In this document: in pieces, positions 47,335-58,520 of the stretch
How the letters are laid out: each line of letters opens with the position of its first letter
Position numbering within the stretch: the first letter of the stretch is position 1
Assembly: GCA_949775045.1 (NCBI GenBank)
Contig: OX459099.1
Span: 1,644,501 to 1,708,500 of the forward strand
Origin: Metridium senile
Taxonomy: Eukaryota > Cnidaria > Anthozoa > Actiniaria > Metridiidae
DNA: 64,000 bases
Direction of reading: 5' to 3'
Notes under the pieces: generated by a model
The model's input: only the letters and a program-made list of their open reading frames with translations
What the model was told of the DNA's origin: nothing
Databases searched by the model: none
Position numbers and translations under genes: made by a program

Positions 47335-48531
47335 CTAAGCAACCTTTTCGTCTTTTCTCGGTGTTATCGAGATAATGTTCATACTTTTCTTCATGTTTTC
47401 ACTTAGATCTTCTAGAGTAACATCTTCAGGATAGCCGTTCTGAATAGCAGTCTGTTTGTGTTCGAGGAAGCAATGTTGTAGAGTAGAAACGCTTCCTGGT
47501 CGACACATACGTAGCCAGCCAACAGCTTCGGCGGCCGAAAATTTGTATTGCTTGATCAAATAACAAGCGATTAGAGTTCCTGTTCGGCCTAGTCCTGCCC
47601 TACAGTGTACAGCTACGGCTCCTTCGCTTGTATCAACTACACGAGTAAACTTCTTGATGATGGCTTTTGTTGGGATCCCGCCATCTTCGTAGTATTGATC
47701 GTAGTGCGCAAAGCCGTTGGCCGTAAAACACCGGGCATCATATACAAGTCCATATTTAATCATATTGTCATCCCTGTTCAATCGGACTAGGGATTTTACA
47801 TCATTCTGTCTAAAGTACTTCCTGAGTTTGGCAAATCGACTAGCCTTAACATCATTTCTTCTCTGTGGATCTGAAATCGCCAAGATTTTACCGGGAACCA
47901 TCCAGTTTAAATCGAACATGCGTTCGTCTTCTTCGTATTTGTTCAAGTCAAAGTCTTCAAAGCTGAAAAACCCCACAGAAACAGCCTTCTCAAATCCTTC
48001 TAAACAGTCTAATAGAGTTAAATTATGAGCCTTGTTTCCATTTATGTCATAGTAGGATAGAATAGAGTTCGGTTTGAAATGTTTTTCGAGCATCTCATAG
48101 GCATCTTTGGCGGTCATGTCCAACTGACTCACAGCAAACGCGCCACAAAGAAAAATCGCCCGCGTTCGCTTTCTCTTCTCTTGTAAACCATCTTGAGCGG
48201 TAGTGTAAATGACAATCTTTTTGGCTGCTGGTACCATATGTAGTTTAGTGTTCACTAAACAGAAAAACCGATAAATTCCTGCCAGGTTTGGAGGGCCGTG
48301 GTAAGGTGTGTCGGTGAATTTACAACCATCCAGAGTCCAGTCATGATCCACGCCAAAATAGTGGAAATAGGGGCTGTTTCTGGGTTTAGAAGCCACAGTT
48401 ACGAAGTAGAGACGATCTTTGATTAACTCACAAGAACTCATCACGTTTCTATCCCACATTGTAGTACCTGTTGTCATAAAAGTCGACAAGAAACGCGCAC
48501 ACAAAAAGCGCTCCAAAAACCAAAACAACAC
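47335..48531 (-). CDS. CDC14-family dual-specificity protein phosphatase, intronless
   Basis: Up to 398 residues. CDC14 enzymes dephosphorylate CDK-type pSer-Pro sites in mitotic exit, cytokinesis and DNA repair. Seen: N-terminal CDC14 domain from ~32 (SSCELIKDRLYF) through KKIVIYT and NLTLLDCLEGFEKAV to NWMVPGKILAISDP (~220); catalytic DSP domain ~235-385 with the acid-loop Asp at ~283 (YYEDGGIPTK), P-loop HCRAGLGRTG (Cys310, Arg316) and LRMCRPGSV (~342). All catalytic residues are present. The C-terminus stops about 50 residues after the catalytic core, so the long regulatory tail of many CDC14s is missing. The family start aligns near residues 31-32; Met1, Met19 or Met31 could be the start, and a TATA-like word about 25 bp upstream of Met1 favours a downstream one. 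Animal CDC14 genes are usually many-exon, so this single exon suggests an old retrocopy kept intact, or intron loss. Confidence 0.93.
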   Translation of the reverse strand: MLFWFLERFLCARFLSTFMTTGTTMWDRNVMSSCELIKDRLYFVTVASKPRNSPYFHYFGVDHDWTLDGCKFTDTPYHGPPNLAGIYRFFCLVNTKLHMVPAAKKIVIYTTAQDGLQEKRKRTRAIFLCGAFAVSQLDMTAKDAYEMLEKHFKPNSILSYYDINGNKAHNLTLLDCLEGFEKAVSVGFFSFEDFDLNKYEEDERMFDLNWMVPGKILAISDPQRRNDVKASRFAKLRKYFRQNDVKSLVRLNRDDNMIKYGLVYDARCFTANGFAHYDQYYEDGGIPTKAIIKKFTRVVDTSEGAVAVHCRAGLGRTGTLIACYLIKQYKFSAAEAVGWLRMCRPGSVSTLQHCFLEHKQTAIQNGYPEDVTLEDLSENMKKSMNIISITPRKDEKVA

Positions 48532-48760
48532 TAAAACAAACCGTCGTCGTGGCGCGCTATAAACTCATTCATTCATTCGTGCTAAAAAACCGGTTTGCGT
48601 TACGTCACAAGAAAACACTGATCATGATTGGACAAAATGTCAATGTTTGCATATTTCTGTATCCCACCAGCCAATCACATTAGAGAAAAACATAAATTAT
48701 TCCTCCTTCAGGTCTAAAGTCCAAAATGTTGGAATTTGGCGCGAAGCTCTGTCGTAAAGA
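48532..48760 (-). promoter_or_regulatory. Putative CDC14-like promoter
   Basis: Contains TTTATAG (minus strand) at about 48556-48562, an ATTGG at about 48626 and a CCAAT at about 48672 (both orientations of the CCAAT box), and TTTGGCGCGAA at 48735-48745, a close match to the E2F/DP consensus TTTSSCGC. CCAAT plus E2F is a common arrangement at cell-cycle genes. Functional use is inference. Confidence 0.5.
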
Positions 48761-50336
48761 TCTCATCGACATCGACGTACGTGTTGTCAGGCATATATTC
48801 ATCCGCCAACGCACTAAAAATAGATTGCGGAAATATTCTTATTATTGTTATGACGCTGTACTTTTTATGAAAAATTAAGACTCTATGAGAACAAGGTGAA
48901 TTTCAAAAAAATAATGTTGTAGAGTAAAAATTCCACGTGGAAATTGCGCAAGTTACAGAAATTAACATAACAATAAATTTCCATCACATTCTTTGTGTCA
49001 AAGCCGTAAGGAACTTTGTGATTGATCCATCCACTTCAATGAAATTCGAAATTGACACACACGGATATCCAAGATCACGACTTTAAAACAAACAAAATAT
49101 TTTTCTCGGAGTAAAGTTTTAAGTAGCATACTTTGAAATCTATGTTTATGTTCGTGTTCTAATCCTGTACACATGGTTGATTTCGCTTTATAATTTTTTT
49201 CGATATCAACGCAATTAAGAATTTTCTCGCATTTTTTTTTAAATTTGAGATACTATTTTATTTGCTGCAGAAGTAATGTTCAATTATTCATTTGTACTAC
49301 TATTTATATCCGTTTTAGCATCACGTATCGGAGCGTGATGTCATACATATGCAAAAGCGTCTTACAGCTGGTGCATCGTTATAGTCGTTTATAGTGAAAT
49401 ACTAATTGAATCATTTGTAAGTTTACGTTTTGAAAGTTATCCCAAGAAGTTATTTCTCTATATTTGGCAGCTGGATAGTATCAAAGGCTAGTATTACAAC
49501 ATACGGATGCTTTGTCGAATACCTTGCTATGGATCAAGTGGGATTATGAAAGTGTTAGTTTCCTTTAACCCGTGTGTGAAAGCAACGATTCAAACGGGAA
49601 AACTTCCTAAGTTTCAGTATCGTGGTTTCACTTCAGGTCTTTCGACTTCCTCTCTCTCTAACAGGAAATTATAACCTGTATAAAACGTTTGTCAAACACA
49701 TATGAACCATGTGATATCAACAATATCGACCAATATCGGACTTTAAACTCGCGGAAAAAAATGCATCGGTTAACCACAATGTATCAAATCAGTTTCTTTT
49801 TTCGTCATATCGCTGTATCCACCCCGGGTTTTGTTAAGCATTTCGCGTAAAGACCAGATAGTAGTGAAAAATCGAGGTATACTTCGGAAAGAACAAGTAC
49901 AACCCCGTGCTTCAAGCATTACCATAAATGGCAATAATACATTATAATTGAGATGTAATGAAATGGAGAATATTTAGCCCTTAAAAAAAAAAAAAAAAAA
50001 AAAAATTGCAGTCCAAACAAGGGTAAAACTCGAGCAATATAAAGAAATTTTAAAACATTTATAATAGCAAAATGTATATTTTAAACTTGTCATAAAGCTA
50101 AAACAGGTTTAACGAGAAAAGGGGGGCTAAGGTTTAATGACAGAAATATTTCAAATTTTCTGTAAAACTACGCGGGGTATCGCCTTTTTTCATCTAATAA
50201 TTTGATTAACGTGTCCAGCCCCTTATCACGACAATCATATTGAACAATTTATAAAGATGAATGTGTTTAAACACACCGGACATGTTTTAAAAGACCTCGC
50301 TGGTAATCCATCAAATCCATGTTGTAGAAATCCAAG
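48761..50336. other. Intergenic, between CDC14-like promoter and MEIOB 3' end
   Basis: No exon recognised. Includes a 23-A homopolymer at 49983-50005. MEIOB's 3' untranslated region is expected just left of 50337 (minus strand). Confidence 0.5.
49983..50005. repeat. Poly-A run (23 nt)
   Basis: Uninterrupted A homopolymer in the CDC14-MEIOB intergenic space. No retroposed sequence is recognisable next to it. Confidence 0.95.
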
Positions 50337-53300
50337 TTACTCAATAAGGAATTTTTGTAAAGCATTAGTGGTTTCTTGAGGATCAGCAAGAGAACATGAA
50401 AGCACTCTAAGCCATCGTTTTCCTGAGTTGACGATCTATAGCAAAGAAAGGTCAATTGCTTGCTAATGGAACAGCGTATAAACATTATAAACATGCCATG
50501 TATGTAGACAAGGGAAAATATTTGTCAATGAATAGTTTTTGTGATAATTGCTGATGACAGTAGAACCAAACTCCATTCGCTTGTTTAGGGAGCTAGTAAA
50601 TATCGCGCTAATAAATGCATGGCACCTGTCTCAACTGATACATTGCTACCTGTTGTTTAATCTGGGACCCGTTAAAATGCACGTGACGGGACTATTATGG
50701 CGTCAAAAGACAGATGAAAAAACTATTTTAATAGCCACCACCAGTTGGATTTTTGTTTTAAACCCGTAAAAATCACTAACGATTCATTGTAGGTGGCACA
50801 CAGATGTTAGTTATGGTCTGATTTTTGATATGTAGGAGGAATGAGAATTGGAAGAAAAAATAAGAATGAATGAGAGTATGGCTGAAGTGAAAAGTTCACA
50901 ATGACGTTTTTTGTACTTTTTTTTTTTGTACTATACTGGAGTAAAAGAGTTAAGTAAAAATGTAAATGTAAATCTTGTTGAAAGAAAAGATCACCTTACC
51001 TTGAAATAAACCTTGCATCTTTCTAAGAGGTACTTTATTTTAGCTTCTGTTGCTTGTTGTTGTGAATAACCACGAAAATCAGTAGCCTGTTTTTTAGAAA
51101 AAGACATATATAATAATAAAATAACACTATTTATTCATAAACATGAATGGAAATAAAAAGTAAAAAATAATGAAAACAAAAACATAGAAAAGAAACAAAA
51201 GCTTCATAGAAGGCCAAAATTAAGTTTTAAATCTTATCTATATTAATTTGTTTAAATCATGTCATTAAAAATAGATCAGTTTTACCAAGCATTCAAGCAT
51301 GTCTTCCACAATCTTTCCCTTCATTCGACACTCCACTGTTCCAGAGTGGTCAGAAAAGGCTGATAAGATTTCAAAGTTGGTTGAAACTTTTGGATTGGTA
51401 TTATTTGCTTCTGAGCAGTTTGCATTCAAACACAAACCATCTATCGCATCCACCCTTTGACCACAAGCACTAAACAAAAGAGTGAGAACAAATCTTGATG
51501 AAAATTATTGACAGATAACTTTGCAAGAATATGAATCTGAAATTGACTAATTTTGAATATCTTTATACCATAGTTAATAGAGGGGACTGTCTATGTTTAT
51601 ACTCTATATATACTCTTGATAGTATATACACAATTCACAACCAAACAAAAAAAAATAAAGAAATGAAAATTCTTGTACGAAATAAAAATTTATTGCATAA
51701 TATTACAAAGTGTGACAAGACACACAAGCTTCAGCGGTAGATATATATATGGTCTGATATCCTGAGAAAGTGAACCAATGAGAGTGAGAGTTCTTATGAG
51801 GTTGAGCATTGTGTATATACTCATATAGGATAGTCACAAGTAGCCCAAGCTCATTGTTAATGTTGATGCATTAGAGAATATTTGTGTACTTTTGAATCTT
51901 CAGGGTTTTTATTTTTGCCTTGAAATGTAAATTTAATATATTTTTTATATAATTATATTTTAGGTATGTATGGTGGAGAGAAGGTATCTTTAAAACCAAA
52001 CAAAATCAGATGAAGCTTAGTCAGAGGATAATAGAGAACAACAAAAGGACAGCTATTTTTTTTTAAGCTAAAGGCATTGCAAGCTGTACATCACATGCAA
52101 TGAAGATGTTAGCCTGTGGATCCCCACCCTCATCAATAAAAAATAATGAATGAGGTCTGGGTCATTTTACAGGCTATTAGAGGCCTAAAAGATATGCAAC
52201 AAATTATGTCAACTTTTATTAGTAGGCTGGTCATTTTTTATCTGGGAGGGGAGGGCATAGATTTTTTTTAAAATTAAATTGTTTACCTTTTTAGTAGAAT
52301 ATGAAAGGGAACCCCATGCAACTTTCTTCACTGTTCAAAAATGACCCCTCAAAACAGTCATGTTTCTGAAATCGATCCCACATCACTTTGCCCAGCCCCC
52401 CTCCCAGATAAAAAACTGACCCCTAGGACTGGAGTATTGTCAGGATTACATTACCATCTTGTCACAATGAATGATGCCATGCCATTATCAAGATCAAATT
52501 GTGTAAGGAAGCCATATAAAATGCCCATACATTCTTGTTGTACTGAGGTATCGTCAGCCTTTGCCAATAGCTCCTTCACTTGTTTCACAGTAAAGACATC
52601 ATGTATGCTGTTCACTAAAAAAATATCAAATGTATACATGCCAACTGTCAAAACTTAAATGTCAGAAACGCTATATATTTGAGACTACTGTCTCTCTTAC
52701 AAGTTCTGAGCTTAGAGATCTACAGTGGTTGATATATCTGTACCAACATGCACAAAATCATCTCGGTCCCCTGATCGGCAGCTGACTGTACTGGATTTCC
52801 CCAACCATTATAGTGGAGATCATGGACATTTGATTAATATATATGTAGTACAGTGCCTATGCATACAATTTCCTTTATTTACGGATCATTGATGAGCCCT
52901 TACAATAATATTGTACTTACCTATATAGCCATTGCTATAAAATAGGGTGGGGGTAGTAGATAGAACTGATTTGTATTGACTATAGAGGCTATAAATATGG
53001 TCTGAGATAGGATATAGTAATATTTTATCTTCTTTTGCCATACCTCTCCTTCTCTCCCCCTGCGTCAGTTTGACCATGGTACCATGGTATTTCATGGTCA
53101 ACCATGGTAGACCATGGTCGTCCCTGGTATTGACCATGATGTCTGACCATGGTCCCAACGGAGGTCCTGACCATGGTACAGGGTCAAACATGGTCACATA
53201 TCAATACTGCTAATATTTTGGTCAAAAGACACATTAATAAGCCCTAATATTAACAGAGAAGGTATGAAAACTTTAAAATAAGCTAATAAAGCAATTTTTA

Positions 53301-56300
53301 TCTTAAAGGTAGATTGTTTTATAGTTGCCATGCTTGACCATGAACGACCATGTTCCAACATGGTCAATTACATAGAAACACAAAATCACCTTCTATATGG
53401 ACAAATACATGACATTATGCTCAATACAGTAGTAATTTGGCATTTATGCTGAAATATTTGTTAAAACCACATGCAGCAGAGTCATTTTTTGGTGTTGCAT
53501 GCTTTGACCATGAAATACCATGTATAAGTCCATGGTCTTAAAATAGACTCATCACAATTACCAATACTGCATATTTTGGTCAAAAGACACATTAATAAGC
53601 CCTAATATTAACAGAGAAGGTATGAAAACTTTAAAATGAGCTGATAAAGCAATTTTTATCTTAAAGGTAGATTGTTTTTATACATGCCATGTTTGACCAT
53701 GAACGACAATGATCAAACATGGTCAATTACATGAAACACAAAATCACCTTCTATATGGACAAATACATGGCATTTAATGCTCAATACAGTAGTAATTTGG
53801 CATTTATGCTGAAATATTTGTTAAAACCACAGCAGAGTCATTTTTTGGTGTTGATCATGGTTTGACCATGAAATACCATGTATAATAACCATGGTCTTAA
53901 AATACTGATTCATCACAATCACCAATACTGCTTATTTTGGTCAAAAGACACATTTCAATAAGCCCTAATATCATAAGAGAAGGAATGAAAACTTTAAATA
54001 AGCTTATAAAGCAATTTTTATCTTAAAGCTAGATTGTTTTTATACATGCCATGTTTGACCATGAACGACCATTGTCAAACATGTTTTACACACTCACATT
54101 GAATAATGGTAGTTGCATGTAATGTATTCCTTAACTCTTGTATATGTTATGTGTTTAGCTTTTAAATTTCAATACCCCAATGCACACATTAACAAATAAC
54201 ATGTAACAACATACACCTAATTGCAAGAACGTTGCAGTCCTGGATTTTGTAATTTAGTGGGAAAGGAATTAATTAAAAGACAAAAGAAGATCACTCAAGC
54301 TGAACTCTTTAATTTGTTATTCCTTTGTTATTAGACTACTAAATAAATGTTCTTTTTACATTTGACAAAATTCTTGCAATTAGGTGTAAATATATACTTT
54401 CAAAATTGTTGTCACAACCAAAGGTTACAGTCAACAATCCAATGTATGACTGCAAAGGGTGTTGGTTAATTAGCAACATAATTTTTTAATCTATTGCATG
54501 TTTTTTCAAAAAAATTACTTGTTTATCATGTATTCATGTTATGGCGTCATAATTATACACCTATTTCAAATTGAGTAGATCATCTGGAAGTTGATCTGAG
54601 ACCAATTATGGGAATTTCATTAAATTCCAGATACCAGATGTATATATTCCAAAAGTAAGCTTTATAATATTCAAGCAAGCTAATATGATAGCTCCCACAA
54701 TTCCTATCGGTCTCAGATAAACCATTTTCAGATGATCAAATATAATTGAGTTATGTAGGTGCAAATAGATTGAAACTAGTACTAGTGAGTAAACTAGAAT
54801 AGGCTGCGTCGGTGTTTGATATAAACAATAGGTAATATAATGAAATTTGTAACACCGTAAAAATGTTGTTTTAACTTAACTGACATTTCGAGCTTTAGCC
54901 CTTCGTCGGAGTAAAAAAGTAAAAGAAGGGCTAAAGCTTGAAAAAAAACCACCATATTAATGAGAAAGTTATTTTCTGATGGGGAGATTTTGAATTCATC
55001 AGTTTCTGGAAAAGCTGCTAATTCAACAACAGCTGCAAAACCAAGATTCAATCAACAAAAGCTTGATTTAATTAGCAAAATATGCTTGAACCTACATGGC
55101 GAAACTAGTGGTATTACAGAAAAAATACAAGCAGTCAAAAAGTTGGTAAAAAGGGAGCATGAATCAAAAAAATAAAAATTACTGAAGTCTGAACTCTATT
55201 GTATTTTCAAATACCAGAAACAACAAATTATAGTTGTATTAACAATTACCTTATTATATTTTTTTCTTTTTTTATTCATATTCCCTTTTTATAAAAATTT
55301 ATAATAATATTTTTTAATATCAATTAGTTTTATGGTAGTACATGTATTAATATAATATGGTCACTACCATAACATAACATAATCGTGAAGACTCTCTAAA
55401 TGTGACACTATATGGTGGGTGTGGGTGTGGGTGTGGGTGTGGGTGTGGGTGTGTGTGTGTGTGGGAGGGAATTCAACAACATGACTGCACAAACACTGCA
55501 CGCCGAATTACGTCAAGGCTAAATGCCTGAACACCGCATGTATTTGTATTTTTTTACCACAACACCAACAATTATACTCATCAATACCACAATCCCCCAT
55601 GTCCTCCTCTATATATTAATTGGCACATAACCTTTACTCACAGTCAAAATTGCTATCTCCCAATCCCTCTGCATCATCATCAAGAATTTCAGCTGATTGA
55701 GTAACTGTGAAGAGTTGTTGAGCTTCTCTTGAATCTAGATACAAGTTTTTAAATAAAAATATCAACCAATTCAGTGGGAGATGTACACCTATCTAGTCGG
55801 GAGCCCTTTCCCTGCCCAACCCAAGTGTAGTGGGTGGCCCTCCCATGTAAATACACCCACCCATCGTTCAGGTCAAAATCAGTGAGGAAGTTCCCCAGCT
55901 GTTGTGATCCCACCCGCTTTAAATTCACACAATTCGAGTCAACATCTCGGCAGACACAGTTAAATTCCCTAGCCACAACCACTAAAGAGTTAGTGAACAC
56001 TTACTGATGGAGCTTCTCAAACATTTGCTTTCACTTGCGAAGGTTGACTGGGGCATATACACACATGAACGTGTATCTCTTCTCACCCCACTCGACCAGC
56101 ACACTCAATGTTCTCCCATCAGTGTCAAAGGATTCACCTAGTACCTGTATTCCTAAGTGTCGTTTTAAACACGATCCCCACACCTGCTTTCATCTCCCCT
56201 CTGAAGCTCAGATCACTGGATCAGGTATGGTTGTTGTATAATCACTTACATTTATATCTTAAGGGTATATGTACTGAAAAAGGAAGAGCCTTGTTTTTTG

Positions 56301-58520
56301 TAGCTGCACTGCTTTTGTTTATGTGGTATCTCTTTAAGGGGTTAAAAATTATCCATACCACATACCATTTATAATAGCGTAACATACTTTACCCCTATGT
56401 CACCTCCACCAGGTACTGGATAATCAGAGGGTTGCTAAAAAGTCAGTTCAGCTGCTTTAATTAAAACACACAATGCATTTCAGTTCATTATAATTTACCT
56501 GGATTAGTGGTTATTATTGTTTTTGTGTCACACGTTGCAACCATTGATTTTCTGAAATCATCATATGTCACTTTGACATCAGCTAGAAATAAGACTGCAA
56601 GAATAGAGTTGAAATGGTGAAAATGATATCTCACAGCTGCCTGGAGTTTGTAAACTTGACTTTTGCAGTTTCTACAAGAGAAAGCCAGGGGAGGGGGGAG
56701 GGGGGCAGTGGTACTCCCTTTGTCCAAGTGGTAGGTGTGATCGGCGTACGCGTACCTTTTAGGGTAAAAATATTTCCTGTGAGTACCTTTTAGGGTCCTA
56801 TTAGGGTTCTCGCTCAAAAATGAGTTACATAACATGATTTCGTACCTGTAAGAGTCATTTTTACTCTGTTTTGTTGCTTTGTTGGGGAAGAAATCAACAA
56901 GGCTTTATCAATTATTTTTATCTGTGCGTACCTTTTAGGGGTTGTTTTCAAAACCTCCACCAATCACCCCTACCCCCCCTCCCCCCGGGAAAGAGCATAT
57001 ATACTTACTGTTGTCTTTAGGAATCCAAGATTGTGTTAGGTCAATCAACTCTGAGTCCCACCTATGGAAAAAGGGTTTTTACTTTATTTGATCATATTTT
57101 TTGATACTCATTACATAGAAAGAAAAAAATATATTCCAAAGCATTATGCATTTATTTTAAAATGTCCATTACATTATCAATGGGAATGATGTGCATGTAT
57201 CATCAAAAAGTTTGACTTCACATCTTCTGACTTGTTTTCCTGTTTTCGTCACAATATCCCTTGCTTTACCAACCTGTACAAATGACATTGAAAATATCAT
57301 TGTCTTATTTTTCTATAAATATCAGCTTTCATGCTTATGACAAACTTTTTCCACAATGTAAACGTGGCACAGGTTTTTTTTTTGAGAATTATTTGTGGTA
57401 TGTAGGTTGTGAGATTGGGTGTATAGGTGTGGGGAGGGGAGGGGAGGGGAGGTGAGGGGAGGGGAATGAGGGGAGGGTTATATGAGTGAATATTACTGCA
57501 CTTACACTTCTAACAGCCGCCATGATGTTGATATGTTCACCATGCAGATCTTTGCCATTTGCAATGATATCACTCAATGTATAAAAATCATTGCTGGCTT
57601 TGATGGGAACATGAGCAATAACATCAAAATCACTTGCATCCCATCCACTGTATAAGCTAATGGTAGAATGGGTCTCATTGATGTTTAGCTGATATCCACT
57701 GAATGAGAAAAAAAGAATTGAAACAAAAATGCACAAACAAACAACAACTGGAAAAGAAAGAAAAAAAAACAAATAGAAACAAAACCAACCTAACCAAACA
57801 AAAGAAAGAAAGAAACATAACAATAATAAACAATATAATTAAATGCTTCTTAGTAAAATGATTTTAAATAATTTTACCTGGGTGTCCAAGGACTCCATCT
57901 TTCTTCTGATTCAGTGTTGCGTTTTACCTGCACCATTGCATTTCTCACCTCAACTGAAATAAAACCTATATCAATAGGCTCAAACGATTTATACCAGCTA
58001 AATACATATAAGGAAAATATTTTATTGCAATTTCCTTACCAATATCATTGATTTTAAATGACTTTGCCAGATTGTTGATGTAAGTATCAGATCCCCAACA
58101 GTTGACATTGATAAAATCAGTTGGACTGTCCCTCAAAGTAAAGTGAAAATGGGACCGTGTTGATCCAGGATCTAAAAAAGTGCAAAGTTAGCTGATAAAC
58201 TTCAGTCACTCTGGACACATTTTTCTGAAAACTTTCAAACTTCTTACTCTTCTTATCTTCAAAGGAACGCTTCTCCTGCTTAGATATGACTAAACCAACT
58301 AATACCTAAAAAGGAAAAGAAGTGCTGTGCTCAAAGTGTGTAAGTAAGTCGTTTTTTTTCTGAGAAGAAAAAATCTTCTGAAAATCTTCTTTACCGTATT
58401 CTGCATCCCCTGGCTTAGCTCGCAAATGTAATTTCGCCCATTTTCGATAATTCTGTCATCTGTAAGCGTCGTACCATCAGGCCATGTTCCTTGCGTCCCA
58501 AACGATTCAAAATTGTTCAT
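50337..58520 (-). CDS. MEIOB: Meiosis-specific protein with OB domains (complete, 13 exons)
   Basis: MEIOB is an RPA1-like single-strand-DNA-binding protein that works with SPATA22 to stabilise recombination intermediates in meiotic prophase. Exons (minus strand, 5' to 3'): 58395-58520, 58248-58305, 58040-58171, 57878-57953, 57506-57698, 57173-57273, 57009-57061, 56499-56594, 55642-55734, 52455-52614, 51286-51469, 51000-51086, 50337-50435. All junctions are GT/AG, all phases agree, total 1458 nt = 485 residues plus stop; vertebrate MEIOB is ~440-470. Recognised segments: FEDKKNPGSTRSHFHFTLRD (~60-80, first OB fold), VPIKASNDFYTLSDIIANG (second OB fold), RRCEVKLFDD, FRKSMVATCDTKTIITTNP (~260-277), and a four-Cys zinc ribbon at ~363-380 (RCACGQ...LCLNANC) in the C-terminal OB fold, then YLLERCKVYFK and RVLSCSLADP. 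The start could also be an upstream in-frame Met at 58583. The N-terminal 40 residues are diverged. Transcribed head to head with BTAF1. Confidence 0.95.
53072..53195. repeat. Cluster of ACCATGGT palindromes
   Basis: Within about 120 bp the self-complementary word (G)ACCATGGT(C) or CCATGG occurs about six times, plus several half words CATGGTC/GACCATG. It reads the same on both strands. Confidence 0.8.
53200..54085. repeat. ~360-bp tandem repeat, about 2.5 units
   Basis: GGTCAAAAGACACATT recurs near 53219, 53578 and 53938. Each unit continues AATAAGCCCTAATAT, GCAATTTTTATCTTAAAG, a TTGACCATGAACGAC block, CACCTTCTATATGGACAAAT and TTGGCATTTATGCTGAAATA. Confidence 0.9.
54571..54751. repeat. Imperfect fold-back element
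   Basis: AATTGAGTAGATCATCTG and GATCTGAGACC on the left are mirrored by GGTCTCAGAT and CAGATGATCAAATATAATTG on the right. Confidence 0.55.
54785..54950 (+). repeat. Dispersed repeat family 3, copy C, with hairpin end
   Basis: Runs AGTAAACTAGAATAGGCTGC, TCGGTGTTTGATATAAAC, AACACCGTAAAAATG, then TTTCGAGCTTTAGCCCTTCG. Just after it the complement GAAGGGCTAAAGCTTGAAA follows (about 54924-54943), giving a hairpin not present in the other two copies. Confidence 0.75.
54960..55175 (+). pseudogene. BEN-domain C-terminal fragment
   Basis: A + strand open frame of 71 residues inside MEIOB intron 9 (opposite strand). RKLFSDGEILNSSVSGKA, then a Pro/Lys-containing linker and FNQQKLDLISKICLN, look like the C-terminal half of a BEN domain (a DNA-binding domain with an LF..EL.NS..SG motif and a following LD..KL..I helix). 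The C-terminus is a basic, possibly coiled tail (KKLVKREHESKK). The N-terminal half of the domain and any promoter are not visible. It could be the last exon of a nested gene or a transposon-carried fragment; assigned from motif memory. Confidence 0.4.
55412..55464. repeat. (GGGTGT)n microsatellite
   Basis: About six GGGTGT hexamers followed by GT dinucleotides, in MEIOB intron 9. Confidence 0.95.
55757..56225 (-). pseudogene. LINE endonuclease-domain fragment
   Basis: Same strand as MEIOB, in the intron between exons 8 and 9. Translation, broken by frame shifts and stops, gives GVGIVFKTTLR, LVEWGEKRYTFMCVYAPVNL, then REFNCVCRDVDSN, DFDLNDGW, ATHYTWVGQGKGSRLDR. These are the order and style of an APE-type endonuclease of L1-like elements (YAP, FNC, RLDR motifs). 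Reverse transcriptase is missing; this is a dead fragment. Confidence 0.7.
56690..56990. mobile_element. MITE family 2, copy C (diverged)
   Basis: In the intron between MEIOB exons 7 and 8. Left end GTGGTACTCCCTTTGTCC, internal GTACCTTTTAGGG series (four copies), right end AATCACCCCTACCCCCC. Much more diverged than copies A and B. Confidence 0.75.
57430..57477. repeat. (GGGGA)n tract with G-quadruplex potential
   Basis: Seven or more GGGGA blocks on the + strand, about 30 bp beyond the donor of MEIOB exon 5 (so C-rich in the MEIOB transcript). Confidence 0.9.

Larger units (their letters stand above)
52620..55640. other. MEIOB intron 9, repeat-rich
   Basis: The largest MEIOB intron. From left: palindromic ACCATGGT cluster (53072-53195), 360-bp tandem array (53200-54085), a diverged MITE family 1 left end (~54397-54500), a fold-back (54571-54751), repeat family 3 copy C (54785-54908), a BEN-domain fragment (54960-55175) and a GGGTGT microsatellite (55412-55464). 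Confidence 0.7.

Noticed and set aside
52886..53197. Minus-strand frame rich in GPW/MVN words
   Set aside because: Produced by the ACCATGGT palindrome cluster inside an intron.
55412..55464. Telomere-like repeat
   Set aside because: The unit is GGGTGT with GT slippage, not TTAGGG, and lies inside an intron.
55749..56000. Separate host gene on the minus strand in a MEIOB intron
   Set aside because: Motif order fits a LINE endonuclease, with frame breaks upstream.
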